64,000 bases of DNA. Origin: Paenisporosarcina quisquiliarum. GTDB lineage: Bacteria; Bacillota; Bacilli; Bacillales_A; Planococcaceae. The stretch covers positions 1 to 64,000 of the forward strand of contig NZ_JAMKBJ010000005.1 in the NCBI RefSeq assembly GCF_027563315.1, in the 5' to 3' direction. The translations under genes were made by a program, and so were the position numbers. The notes below the pieces were generated by a model, which searched no databases, was not told where the DNA came from, and was given only the letters and a program-made list of their open reading frames with translations. Of this stretch, positions 27,504-36,227 are shown piece by piece (position 1 is the first letter of the stretch; each line of letters begins with the position of its first letter).

Positions 27504-29045
27504 ATGTATTTAGAAACATTGGAAAAAAGCATATATGATTTGATTACTGAAACGTCGACAAATTTACCGAAAGATGTTCGTCGTGCAGTCCGTAAAGCAA
27601 AAGAAGCAGAAAATGCAGGCACTCGCGCTGCGATGAGTTTAGATACAATTACCAACAATATTCAAATGGCGGACGATAACGTCTCCCCCATCTGTCAGGA
27701 TACTGGGTTGCCTACTTTTAAAATCAAAACACCAATCGGCGTTAACCAACTTGAAATAAAAGCGGCAATCAAACGTGCCATGGTAACCGCTACGAAAAAT
27801 GGGAAACTACGTCCCAATGCAGTAGATTCATTGACCGGGGAAAACAGTGGCGATAACTTGGGCGAAGGTGTGCCAGTTGTAAAGTTTGAGCAATGGGAAA
27901 AAGATTACATTGAAATGAAGCTTATCCTTAAAGGTGGCGGATGTGAAAATAAAAACATTCAGTACAGCCTTCCTGCTCAACTTGAGGGAATCGGCAAAGC
28001 TGGACGTGATTTGGATGGCATTCGCAAATGTATTCTTCACTCGGTTTATCAAGCACAAGGTCAAGGATGTTCAGCAGGATTCATTGGTGTCGGAATCGGC
28101 GGCGACCGTTCTTCTGGTTATGATTTAGCGAAAGAACAATTATTCCGCTCTGTAGATGACGTGAATCCTAACGCTCAACTGGCTGAACTTGAGGAATACA
28201 TTGTAGAAAAAGCCAATACGCTTGGCATTGGCACGATGGGCTTTGGTGGAGAAGCTACTTTACTAGGTTGTAAGATTGGTGTCATGCACCGTATCCCTGC
28301 GAGTTTCTTTGTTTCCGTAGCTTACAACTGTTGGGCTTACCGTCGTCTAGCAATCAACATTAACCCTTCAACTGGTGAAATCAATGAATGGCAATACCAA
28401 GAAGGCGAAAAAGTTGAATTCAAGGACCAAGGTGCAGACCAGTCTGCTGAAGAAGCAGCTTCTCGTATTGTGGAATTGCGTGCTCCTATCAGTGAAGAAG
28501 AAATTCGCCAGTTAAAAGTCGGCGATGTCGTAAAAATCAGCGGCATGATGTATACAGGCCGTGACGCCATCCATAAATATTTATCTGAAAATGATGCTCC
28601 ACTCGACTTGAATGGCCAGATTATCTATCACTGTGGTCCGGTTGTTTTGAAAGACGACGAAGGCAAATGGCATATTAAAGCGGCTGGTCCGACTACTTCT
28701 ATTCGTGAAGAGCCTTACCAAGGCGATATCATGAAAAAATTCGGCATTCGCGCGGTTATGGGTAAAGGTGGTATGGGTCCTAAAACGCTTGAAGCGCTTA
28801 ATGAACACGGTGGCGTATATCTTAATGCCATCGGTGGAGCGGCTCAATACTATGCGGATTGTATAAAAGACGTAGAAGGCGTAGATTTAATGCAATTCGG
28901 GATTCCTGAAGCTATGTGGCATTTACGCGTAGAAGACTTCACAGCAGTTGTAACGATGGATTCTCATGGTAATAGCTTACATGCTGATGTAGATAAATCT
29001 TCTCTTGAAAAATTAGCTCAATACAGCGACCCTGTATACAAATAA
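27504..29045 (+). CDS. fumA: class I (iron-sulfur) fumarate hydratase
   Basis: 513-residue single-chain class I fumarase of the TCA cycle, interconverting fumarate and malate with an oxygen-sensitive 4Fe-4S cluster. The three cluster cysteines are Cys64 (PICQDTG), Cys189 (GQGCSAG) and Cys256 (LLGCKIG). The C-terminal beta domain (about 320-505) holds the GMMYTGRDA and GPTTSIREEPY motifs. GAGAGGGG precedes the ATG. Neighbouring PerR-controlled iron efflux fits a superoxide/iron-sensitive enzyme, though that is only context. Confidence 0.93.
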   Translation: MYLETLEKSIYDLITETSTNLPKDVRRAVRKAKEAENAGTRAAMSLDTITNNIQMADDNVSPICQDTGLPTFKIKTPIGVNQLEIKAAIKRAMVTATKNGKLRPNAVDSLTGENSGDNLGEGVPVVKFEQWEKDYIEMKLILKGGGCENKNIQYSLPAQLEGIGKAGRDLDGIRKCILHSVYQAQGQGCSAGFIGVGIGGDRSSGYDLAKEQLFRSVDDVNPNAQLAELEEYIVEKANTLGIGTMGFGGEATLLGCKIGVMHRIPASFFVSVAYNCWAYRRLAININPSTGEINEWQYQEGEKVEFKDQGADQSAEEAASRIVELRAPISEEEIRQLKVGDVVKISGMMYTGRDAIHKYLSENDAPLDLNGQIIYHCGPVVLKDDEGKWHIKAAGPTTSIREEPYQGDIMKKFGIRAVMGKGGMGPKTLEALNEHGGVYLNAIGGAAQYYADCIKDVEGVDLMQFGIPEAMWHLRVEDFTAVVTMDSHGNSLHADVDKSSLEKLAQYSDPVYK

Positions 29046-29054
29046 TTTAATTGA

Positions 29055-29084
29055 TTGCCTGTTTAAAAACCTCTATGTTATAAT
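29055..29084 (+). promoter_or_regulatory. PerR-controlled promoter upstream of pfeT
   Basis: -35 TTGCCT (29055-29060), 18-bp spacer, -10 TATAAT (29079-29084); the -10 lies inside the PerR box. Confidence 0.65.
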
Positions 29085-29092
29085 GATTATAA
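29078..29092. promoter_or_regulatory. PerR box, perfect
   Basis: TTATAATGATTATAA matches the published PerR consensus TTATAATNATTATAA at every defined position. Confidence 0.88.
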
Positions 29093-29113
29093 ATTAATAA
29101 AAATTCTAATAAA

Positions 29114-29146
29114 TGCTGGTATTCCCTATGGGAGTGCCAGCTTTTC
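29114..29146 (+). terminator. hairpin between PerR promoter and pfeT
   Basis: Arms GCTGGTATTCCC and GGGAGTGCCAGC followed by TTTT. It could end fumarase transcripts, but it also lies downstream of the PerR-controlled promoter, so it may attenuate pfeT. Confidence 0.75.
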
Positions 29147-29164
29147 GTACATTTTAGGGACTGT

Positions 29165-29184
29165 GATATTGATTTTCATTATCA
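29165..29184. promoter_or_regulatory. Fur-like box before pfeT
   Basis: The 19 bp at 29165-29183 match the classical Fur box at 16 positions, and TGATTTTCATTATCA (29170-29184) matches the Bacillus 7-1-7 form at 12 of 14. It ends one base before the GGAGGGG ribosome site. Confidence 0.6.
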
Positions 29185-29197
29185 GGAGGGGTGCAAA

Positions 29198-31105
29198 TTG
29201 GAAGCAATCGAACACAATATTTCTTCGACAATGCTCAGTCGGATCAAGCCACATGCCGAATTAATTGCAGCACTTTTATCTGGCGTATTGATTGTAATCG
29301 CTTGGTTTGTTGGTAAAGGTGAGGAAAGCTCCCTATCCATTGCTTTGTATTTAATCGCCTTTTTAATTGGCGGGTATGCAAAGGCAAAGGAAGGCGTTTT
29401 ACACACCGTTCGCCAGAAAGAATTGAACGTTGAGTTACTGATGATTTTTGCCGCAATTGGCTCATCTATTATTGGCTATTGGACCGAAGGCGCTGTCCTT
29501 ATTTTCATTTTCGCATTAAGCGGCGCTTTGGAAACGTACACGATGAATAAAAGCAAACGCGAATTATCTGCATTAATGAAGTTACAGCCTGAAGAAGCAT
29601 GGCTTATGGATGCAAACGGTCAATCAAAGCGGGTTGCTGTCAAAGACTTGCGAATTGGAAACCGACTACTTGTTAAACCGGGTGAACGAATTCCCGTAGA
29701 CAGTATAATCATTAATGGAAATTCTTCGGTTGACGAAGCCGCAATCAGTGGAGAATCCATTCCTGTATCGAAACAGTCAGGCGATCATTTATATGCCGGT
29801 ACCGTTAATTTAGATGGTGTGTTGACAATTGAAATGAACAAATCAAGCAGTGAATCGCTCGTCCAAAAAATTATTGAACTTGTACAGTCGGCACAGAGCG
29901 AAAAATCACCAGCTCAGCAATTTATTGAGAAGTTTGAGGGAAGATACGTAAAAATCGTTCTGATATCTGTGGGAATTATGATGTTTCTTCCCCACTTTCT
30001 ATTTGACTGGGATTGGACAACGACGATTTACCGGGCTATGGTACTGCTTGTCGTGGCCTCCCCATGTGCACTCGTTGCATCAATTATGCCAGCAACTCTT
30101 TCGGCCATTTCCAACGGTGCGAAAAATGGATTGTTATTTAAAGGCGGCGTGCATTTAGAAAATATCGGTTCTATGAAAGCAATTGCGCTTGATAAAACGG
30201 GGACACTTACGCAAGGAAAACCCGAAGTCACCGATTTTATTGTCCGGGATGGAATGGATGACATTTCAGTCCTTACGACTTGGGCAAGTATTGAATCACA
30301 ATCAACACACCCACTTGCACAGGCAATTACGAAATTTGCTTTAGATAAGGGAATCGTTACAACTCCTATTCCGAATATGAAGGATGTGCCCGGTTGGGGT
30401 ATAGAAGCAACGGTCGGCTCAAAGAAATGGAAGGTTGGAAAACCGAGTTTCGTCGGCACCGAGGCATCGAAAGAATTTCACGATGGCATATCCTCCATCT
30501 TGGCCGACCAAGGGAAGACCGTCGTGTTTGCTGCTGATGACGAAGGAATCATCGCAGTCGCAGCATTAAGAGACCAAGTTCGGTTGGAAGCGAAGGAAGC
30601 CATCACATTATTACGTGAATCAGGCGTTTATACCATCATGCTGACGGGCGACAATGAACGTACTGCCAAAGTGATTGCAGATGATGCAGGAGTGGATCAC
30701 TATATTGCTGAATGTTTGCCTGAAACAAAAGTAACTCATCTGAAAGAACTCCTCTCAAAATACGGGAATGTCGGAATGGTTGGCGACGGCATTAATGACG
30801 CCCCCGCATTAGCAACTGCCACGACTGGTATTGCTATGGGCGAAGGAACCGACGTAGCGCTGGAAACTGCAGATGTTGTACTGATGAAGAATGAATTGGC
30901 TCGGATCAATTATGCGATTCAGTTGTCGCGTAAAATGAATCGCATTGTTAAGCAAAATGTCTTTTTCTCAATTACTGTTATTTTCATCTTGATCATCAGC
31001 AATTTCTTTCAAGTCATCAATTTACCGTTAGGTGTCATTGGACACGAAGGCAGTACGATTCTTGTGATTCTAAATAGTTTGCGTCTACTGAATCGAAACA
31101 TATAA
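29198..31105 (+). CDS. pfeT: P1B-type ATPase PfeT (ZosA), Fe(II) efflux
   Basis: 635-residue P1B-type ATPase without an N-terminal metal-binding domain. Order: two leading helices, actuator domain with the SGES motif (ISGESIPV), membrane metal site SPC (ASPCALV), phosphorylation site DKTGTLT, the HP of STHPLAQA, hinge GDGINDAPALA, and a final helix with HEGST. SPC plus HEGx(S/T) marks the P1B-4 subgroup. B. subtilis ZosA/PfeT exports ferrous iron and is PerR-repressed; the perfect PerR box and Fur-like box here support orthology. The start is TTG 29198. Confidence 0.92.
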   Translation: MEAIEHNISSTMLSRIKPHAELIAALLSGVLIVIAWFVGKGEESSLSIALYLIAFLIGGYAKAKEGVLHTVRQKELNVELLMIFAAIGSSIIGYWTEGAVLIFIFALSGALETYTMNKSKRELSALMKLQPEEAWLMDANGQSKRVAVKDLRIGNRLLVKPGERIPVDSIIINGNSSVDEAAISGESIPVSKQSGDHLYAGTVNLDGVLTIEMNKSSSESLVQKIIELVQSAQSEKSPAQQFIEKFEGRYVKIVLISVGIMMFLPHFLFDWDWTTTIYRAMVLLVVASPCALVASIMPATLSAISNGAKNGLLFKGGVHLENIGSMKAIALDKTGTLTQGKPEVTDFIVRDGMDDISVLTTWASIESQSTHPLAQAITKFALDKGIVTTPIPNMKDVPGWGIEATVGSKKWKVGKPSFVGTEASKEFHDGISSILADQGKTVVFAADDEGIIAVAALRDQVRLEAKEAITLLRESGVYTIMLTGDNERTAKVIADDAGVDHYIAECLPETKVTHLKELLSKYGNVGMVGDGINDAPALATATTGIAMGEGTDVALETADVVLMKNELARINYAIQLSRKMNRIVKQNVFFSITVIFILIISNFFQVINLPLGVIGHEGSTILVILNSLRLLNRNI

Positions 31106-31142
31106 AAAGCAGGAGCGTCTAAACGACAGCTCCTGCTTTTTT
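31103..31142. terminator. shared terminator of pfeT and yihY
   Basis: Arms AAAAAGCAGGAGC and GCTCCTGCTTTTTT, T runs on both strands. It overlaps the pfeT stop and the last YihY codons. Confidence 0.88.
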
Positions 31143-32096
31143 CATTGCTAATTTTTCTTTTCTTTCCTGCATCACCGCATTTATTTGTCCACCAACCATT
31201 AAAATAGTTCCGGAGAAATAGAGCCACATCATTAAAACGATAATTCCACCGATACTTCCATAGGTAGCAGAATAATTTGCAAAACTACTAACATAGAAAG
31301 AGAAAGCCAGTGACACGATTATCCATCCTAGCGTAGCAAAGATTGCGCCAGGTATGACACTCTTCAAATACAACTTGCGGTTTGGTGCAATCCAATATAG
31401 AAGCATGAATACAACAAATATCATGACAGGTGGAATGGTCCATCTAATATTATTCCAGACAGTCAAGAATCCTTGTTCATAGCCAAGATACGAGAATATA
31501 AACGTACCTATTTGTTCGCCAAAAATCGGTAAAACAAGTGCTACAACAAATAACATAATAAGTAACAAAGTGAATATAACGGATATCGCTCTTGCAATAA
31601 AGAAAGGTCTCGTTTCTTCAAGATCATATGAACGATTCAGCGACTTGATTAGTGCGTTCATACCGTTTGAAGCTGACCAAATAGTTGCTAGAATCCCGAT
31701 TGATAACAAGCCACCATTTCGGTCGCTAAGCACTTCATCTAAGGTACCATCAATCAGTTTGTACACATCGTCTGGGGCATAAGTACGCAAAATATGAAAA
31801 AGTTGGTCCTCTTGTAGATTTAAATACGGCAGTAATGTCACCAGGAAAATCATTAAAGGAAATAGCGCTAGTAAAAAGAAGAAAGCCAATTGTGCGCCAA
31901 GAGCTGTTACATCGACATGCTGAATGCGTGCCAACAACTCTTGAAAGAATCCTTTTGATGTTGTGACATCAAAAGGATGTTTAGGTTCTTTGTTTTTCTT
32001 TTTGAACTGCATTAATTTCAACTTACTTAAAAAACTTGATGATGATCGGGTTGGTTGACTACCTCTAGGTTGAATTGGTTGATCTTCGTTAGCCAT
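31119..32096 (-). CDS. yfkH: YihY/BrkB-family membrane protein
   Basis: 325-residue YihY/virulence factor BrkB-family protein: a charged N-terminal tail (about 60 residues), six membrane helices, and the conserved opening LARIQHVDVTALGAQLAFFFLLALFP. Often mislabelled ribonuclease BN; no nuclease motif is present. ATG 32096 is placed after AAAGGA, 16 nt beyond the upstream stop, so it is cotranscribed with the YtxH-like gene. B. subtilis yfkH lies near yfkK, as here. Confidence 0.82.
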   Translation of the reverse strand: MANEDQPIQPRGSQPTRSSSSFLSKLKLMQFKKKNKEPKHPFDVTTSKGFFQELLARIQHVDVTALGAQLAFFFLLALFPLMIFLVTLLPYLNLQEDQLFHILRTYAPDDVYKLIDGTLDEVLSDRNGGLLSIGILATIWSASNGMNALIKSLNRSYDLEETRPFFIARAISVIFTLLLIMLFVVALVLPIFGEQIGTFIFSYLGYEQGFLTVWNNIRWTIPPVMIFVVFMLLYWIAPNRKLYLKSVIPGAIFATLGWIIVSLAFSFYVSSFANYSATYGSIGGIIVLMMWLYFSGTILMVGGQINAVMQERKEKLAMKKAGAVV

Positions 32097-32112
32097 GCCA
32101 TCATTCCTTTTC

Positions 32113-32526
32113 TTAAGAGAATTTTTTCTCTTCGTACACATGCTCAGGTAATACTGGCATCGTAAATTCATCTTCTTCGTCTTTTACAATCGTTTTGTAT
32201 TCTTCTTTAGAATGTTCAAAAGCTTCTTTCGTATCAACAACCAACGTTTTCACTTGTGGTGTCAACGTTTTCAGCTCTTCCACTTTACCTGATAAATATT
32301 GAGCATCTTGGGAAAACTGATTGTAAACCGTTTGTAGTTTATCGGCTGTTTCCTGTAATTTCATTCTAAGGTCTTCACGGTTCTTCGAGTAATATTTCAC
32401 GTCGGAAGATACTGTTTTCAACTTATATTTAACATCTTCACGTGTCGCACGATCAAGTAAACTCATTCCCGCTCCTGCCAATGCTCCAACAACCATGCCT
32501 TTAAATAATTTACTTTCATTCATCAT
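32113..32526 (-). CDS. YtxH-like general stress protein
   Basis: 137-residue protein: one short N-terminal hydrophobic stretch with small residues (GMVVGALAGAGMSLLD) followed by a long charged coiled coil (about residues 25-125), the architecture of YtxH-like proteins. GGAGG precedes the start. A sigma-B-like promoter upstream fits the known stress induction of B. subtilis ytxGHJ. Molecular role unknown. Confidence 0.75.
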   Translation of the reverse strand: MMNESKLFKGMVVGALAGAGMSLLDRATREDVKYKLKTVSSDVKYYSKNREDLRMKLQETADKLQTVYNQFSQDAQYLSGKVEELKTLTPQVKTLVVDTKEAFEHSKEEYKTIVKDEEDEFTMPVLPEHVYEEKKFS

Positions 32527-32568
32527 TATAAATAACCTCCTAAGTAGTAATAATCATTGTGCTTTAAT

Positions 32569-32594
32569 ATACCCAACTCTCTCCGCATTAAAAC
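32569..32594 (-). promoter_or_regulatory. candidate sigma-B promoter
   Basis: Minus strand GTTTTAA (32588-32594), 13-bp spacer, GGGTAT (32569-32574), close to the sigma-B consensus GTTTAA / GGGTAT. Confidence 0.55.
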
Positions 32595-32671
32595 AACTAA
32601 TGAATTGGATTTGACAATCTTTCGGTCCCGTGAAATGATTAACCATATTGTTTGAAAGGCAGGAATCCCGA

Positions 32672-32893
32672 ATGAACTTGACTCAACCATCACAAGAAAA
32701 TGTGGAATACATGATTGAACAAATAAAAGAAAAACTTCGTATGGTTAACGTGGATGCTATGAAATCTGAGCATTTTGATGACTCACAATATGAAGATTTA
32801 CACTATTTGTACACAATGGTCATGAAGCGTGATACATTCAGCCCAAGCGAAATGCAAGCCATCGCATCTGAATTGGGATCATTACGTAAATAA
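32672..32893 (+). CDS. yfkK: YfkK-like protein (DUF1128)
   Basis: 73-residue DUF1128 protein closely matching B. subtilis YfkK ([16 protein letters not shown], then [14 protein letters not shown]). Small, helical, cytosolic, no known function. ATG 32672 is chosen with AAAGGCAGGA upstream; the extended frame has no ribosome site. TTGACA occurs at 32611, with a poor -10. Confidence 0.85.
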   Translation: MNLTQPSQENVEYMIEQIKEKLRMVNVDAMKSEHFDDSQYEDLHYLYTMVMKRDTFSPSEMQAIASELGSLRK

Positions 32894-32945
32894 TTGATAA
32901 ACGACTAAATTAATAATGCTCTTCCCACTAGAGCCGAATAACATG

Positions 32946-32978
32946 AAACCTCTAGTCTTGTTGACTAGAGGTTTTTTT
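32946..32978 (+). terminator. yfkK terminator
   Basis: Arms AAACCTCTAGTC and GACTAGAGGTTT followed by TTTTT. It overlaps the 3' end of the convergent methyltransferase gene. Confidence 0.88.
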
Positions 32979-33950
32979 GTATTGAACAGCATACCAGCTT
33001 CCTTCTTTGATGACAGTCTGGATGCCAAATGAAGTTAATTTTGCTTCAGTTCCCCATTCTTCCAACTGCTCTTTTTGTGGTAAAGGATGCAAGTTTTCAA
33101 ATGAATGGAAGAAACTATTGAATGCCGCGACAAATGGCGGACTTTCCTGGCCACCTGAAATCGGTGTAATAACGGATAACACGCCATCGTCATTCAACCA
33201 CTCAGTCAGACGGTCAAATAGCTCCTGTCGTTTTACTGGTGGGATATAATGAATGATATTGTTCATTAATATTAAGTCATACTTTTGAGTCGGTTCATAT
33301 TCCCAAAAATCACCTTGTTCAATGGATACATTGTCGAGTGAAGCCGTTAAATTCTGTGCTGTTTTAGCAACTGAATCACTCACTTCAATGCCCTTGAAAC
33401 TGGAATTCGGAAAACGTTCAGCTAAACGTTTTATGTAACCACCTTCTCCACATCCAATATCCAGCACGTCTTGTGTGTCATGATCTTTAAGGAGTTTCGC
33501 AATTTTCGGCAACGCAATAACTTCCAGTAAACGACTCGTTTGGGCCACTGTGTCTGCATGCTTTTCTTCATCAAAATGATTGCGTGTCTTCTTGCGCATC
33601 ATCTCTGGATACGTAAGCAAACTAGGTATATGTAATTCCATCATTTCTTTTAAAATAACTCCCGAAGAAGATTCGTCTTTAGGTCGTGGAAGTTTCCACA
33701 TCGGACCGGTTTTGTATCGGTTGCGGCTTAATGGCTTTAAATGACCAATCGAAACGCCGACATTTACCCATTGATTAAGCAATGGCTCATCAACTTGATA
33801 AGCATCTGCAACATCGGCAGCCGTCACGCCTCGTTCGAATGCTTTAAATAAATCAAGTTCATACCCTACATATGCATGCCAGGAATATAAAAATGGGACA
33901 TTTCTTTTCATCCACAAACGTGCTTTAAACATCTTCATCACATCAATCAT
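32952..33950 (-). CDS. class I SAM-dependent methyltransferase
   Basis: 332-residue protein. The N-terminal helical region (about 15-70) looks like a winged-helix dimerisation domain of O-methyltransferases, and the C-terminal Rossmann domain has motif I VLDIGCGEGGY, the acidic post-II residue in IEVSD and motif IV in LILMNNIIHYIP. Substrate unknown. ATG 33950 follows GGGGAGG with 8-nt spacing; the frame upstream lacks a ribosome site. The FAD monooxygenase next upstream is on the same strand 73 bp away, so joint secondary metabolism is possible but unproven. Confidence 0.82.
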   Translation of the reverse strand: MIDVMKMFKARLWMKRNVPFLYSWHAYVGYELDLFKAFERGVTAADVADAYQVDEPLLNQWVNVGVSIGHLKPLSRNRYKTGPMWKLPRPKDESSSGVILKEMMELHIPSLLTYPEMMRKKTRNHFDEEKHADTVAQTSRLLEVIALPKIAKLLKDHDTQDVLDIGCGEGGYIKRLAERFPNSSFKGIEVSDSVAKTAQNLTASLDNVSIEQGDFWEYEPTQKYDLILMNNIIHYIPPVKRQELFDRLTEWLNDDGVLSVITPISGGQESPPFVAAFNSFFHSFENLHPLPQKEQLEEWGTEAKLTSFGIQTVIKEGSWYAVQYKKTSSQQD

Positions 33951-34023
33951 CGTATATACCTCCCCATTTTTATCTCTCTTATTTACATACACCTTCGTTT
34001 TTACCTATAAACCTTTCGATGTG

Positions 34024-35331
34024 CTACGACAGTCCTTTCCATTTCCAAGGATAATCATCTTCCGCCGAAAATAGCTTCATTTCCTTTTTCTCACTTGGCA
34101 ACTCTTTTTTTCTGGTCGGTATCACGCCCCCTTGAATAAAGCGGTCACGAACAGATTCTTTCCACATCCCAAGACCAGAAACATTTAGCATTTGCTTGAA
34201 ATGCAGGACAGGGTCTTCTTCCATCCGTTCGAACGTTTTACTTCGAAGCCAACTGACTGGCTGAAAAGGAAATGAATAGGCCAAGGCGGATAAATGACTT
34301 AATTGGATCAGATATTCTGCGCGTTCCATCCGAACATTTTGGTAGTGCTTCAGATTCGATGGATTTAATGAAGAAGTCTTGTACATATCCACCAACAGTT
34401 CTCCTAAAATATCTGCATCCTGAATAGCCATATTCATGCCTTCACCTGCCATGGGATGAACCGCATGTGCAGCGTCACCAATAATGGCTTTATTGCCTTT
34501 CACATAAGAATCCACATGATACATGATGGGAATCATCAACTGAATTTTCGACCAGTCTTCGAGCTTTTGAACATAGCCATCAATGGACGGTGCAAGTTCT
34601 GTATACAATTTATGAAAATGATCGATTGGCTTTTCTCTAATTTTCTTATAATCTCCCGCCGGTATTAAGTAGACGGACCGCACCTGATCGTCAGGTAAAG
34701 GAAATAGCCCTAAAAACCGATTGTAGCTTGAAAATATTTGCCCCCCTACAAAGTTTGCAGGTCTTGGGAAAGTGACCGTTATAAAGTGATGATTATATTT
34801 TATTGGCTCTACTTTTATTCCCATTGCCTGGCGTGTGACCGAAGCTCTACCTTCTGCACCTATAAAAAAATCCGCTTCCACTTTAAATTGTTCTTTGCCT
34901 TTTTGAACGGTAGCTGTCGTGACATCAATTTCTTTACATGAGGCCCCATTGAAATAATGGAAATTCGGATATTTCTCTGCTTCCTGCCGTATGATTTTCT
35001 TTAATACTTCATGGTGAATCATGTACGCTGCATTATATTTACCGGGGATGACGGTGTAATCCATAAACGATTGTTCTTTTACTTTCAATGATTTCGACAG
35101 TTCAATTAAATCGAGAACTTCAATAATCTGGGCATTCGAGGCAACTTCGTCATAAACCAGCAATCCATCAAAAATTTGCATACTTTTGGGTTGCAGCAAT
35201 TCCCCTTTATAAACAGGTTGTTTACCTGGTAATTTTTCAACCATTACAACATCAATGCCAGCTCGCACTAGCTTTAAGGCAAGTGTTAACCCGCCAATGC
35301 CTCCACCCGTAATAAAAACATCCGTCTTCAT
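34024..35331 (-). CDS. FAD-dependent aromatic-ring-type monooxygenase
   Basis: 435-residue group A flavin monooxygenase. N-terminal GGGIGGLTLAL dinucleotide motif, and GDAAHAVHPMAGEGMN that binds the FAD ribityl chain. It resembles UbiH/PHBH-type hydroxylases. The substrate is unknown. ATG 35331 follows AGGAGGGG. No quinone biosynthesis gene is adjacent. Confidence 0.83.
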   Translation of the reverse strand: MKTDVFITGGGIGGLTLALKLVRAGIDVVMVEKLPGKQPVYKGELLQPKSMQIFDGLLVYDEVASNAQIIEVLDLIELSKSLKVKEQSFMDYTVIPGKYNAAYMIHHEVLKKIIRQEAEKYPNFHYFNGASCKEIDVTTATVQKGKEQFKVEADFFIGAEGRASVTRQAMGIKVEPIKYNHHFITVTFPRPANFVGGQIFSSYNRFLGLFPLPDDQVRSVYLIPAGDYKKIREKPIDHFHKLYTELAPSIDGYVQKLEDWSKIQLMIPIMYHVDSYVKGNKAIIGDAAHAVHPMAGEGMNMAIQDADILGELLVDMYKTSSLNPSNLKHYQNVRMERAEYLIQLSHLSALAYSFPFQPVSWLRSKTFERMEEDPVLHFKQMLNVSGLGMWKESVRDRFIQGGVIPTRKKELPSEKKEMKLFSAEDDYPWKWKGLS

Positions 35332-35392
35332 GCGAATCCCCTCCTTCCTATTAAGTTCCTCTAATAATGATAGGCAAAACTTTTGAGTATAC

Positions 35393-35422
35393 AAAAAAAC
35401 ACCATTCGATATTGAACGGTGT
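35393..35422 (-). terminator. terminator of the 196-residue protein gene
   Basis: Minus strand arms ACACCGTTC and GAATGGTGT followed by TTTTTT. Confidence 0.8.
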
Positions 35423-35440
35423 CCTTTTACTTATCAAATA

Positions 35441-36031
35441 TTAATAATAAGGAGTGCAGGATAACTGACTGACGATTGCTTCCGAAATTTCATCTGCCAT
35501 ATGAAGTGCCTGTAATTCAACGAGGTCGAACGTATTAATTGAAGCTGTATGATTCTTTTGAATCAAATAAGTCGTTTCCGTTTTCAACAACTCCAAATGC
35601 TTATACATCATTTCCTGCATATCCTGTTTTGAAATAAACGGACTAATCATGCTCAAAAACTCAGATATATCGTCCGCATTGGCGTACCATTTTTTATCAA
35701 TGGCTTCAAATTTTTTCGTATCCCCTGCCTTGGCCGCTTTCACCAAATCCGCTGCAATGACCAAATGTTCTTTTATTAACTCTCCATACCGGTCTCCCGC
35801 TTCCTTTCCGTAAAAAGGAACAAGTGCCTCTCCCATCTCTGGAGCGTTACGCAACAATCTTGCCAGCACTATATCGAGATCAGGTGAATCATTAATCAAA
35901 GCGATGACGGCCGCTCTTGTCCAATAAACATGCTGCGACCATAGTAAACGCATCGTATTACGCAATTCCAATTCTGCACGGCTTAGACAAGGGTTGACTT
36001 GGGCAACATATGGATTGAAATTCTGATACAT
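35441..36031 (-). CDS. conserved all-helical protein of unknown function
   Basis: 196 residues, predicted entirely helical, beginning MYQNFNPYVAQVNPCLSRA. Conserved-looking stretches: LRNTMRLLWSQHVYWTR, LRNAPEMGEALVPFYG, HLVIAADLVKAAKAG and KKWYANADDISEFL. I recall homologues in Bacillales carrying the name acetylglutamate kinase, but no kinase or nucleotide motif is visible, so that name should not be copied. The internal duplication of helical pairs suggests a four-helix or ferritin-like bundle. ATG 36031 follows GGGAGG. It has its own terminator. Confidence 0.7.
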   Translation of the reverse strand: MYQNFNPYVAQVNPCLSRAELELRNTMRLLWSQHVYWTRAAVIALINDSPDLDIVLARLLRNAPEMGEALVPFYGKEAGDRYGELIKEHLVIAADLVKAAKAGDTKKFEAIDKKWYANADDISEFLSMISPFISKQDMQEMMYKHLELLKTETTYLIQKNHTASINTFDLVELQALHMADEISEAIVSQLSCTPYY

Positions 36032-36164
36032 TTCATTACCTCCCATTGTTTTCTATTTAAGGTATTCGAGAAAGGCGATTGAAGTTCCCGAATTAAAGAT
36101 ATAGATATTGCAAACCGAAGTTTTAAAAAAATCGCAACATTCTTTCGTCTCACGAAAATTGCAA

Positions 36165-36194
36165 TTGATTTACTGCTTCGAATATTGCTACTAT
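36165..36194 (+). promoter_or_regulatory. ampS copy 1 promoter
   Basis: TTGATT (36165-36170), 18-bp spacer, TACTAT (36189-36194). Confidence 0.6.
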
Positions 36195-36227
36195 AGAAGC
36201 AGACTGTATCTCAAAGGAGAAATTCAA

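Noticed and set aside
31119-32096. YihY as ribonuclease BN
   Set aside because: This is an old misannotation; the sequence is a six-helix membrane protein without nuclease motifs.
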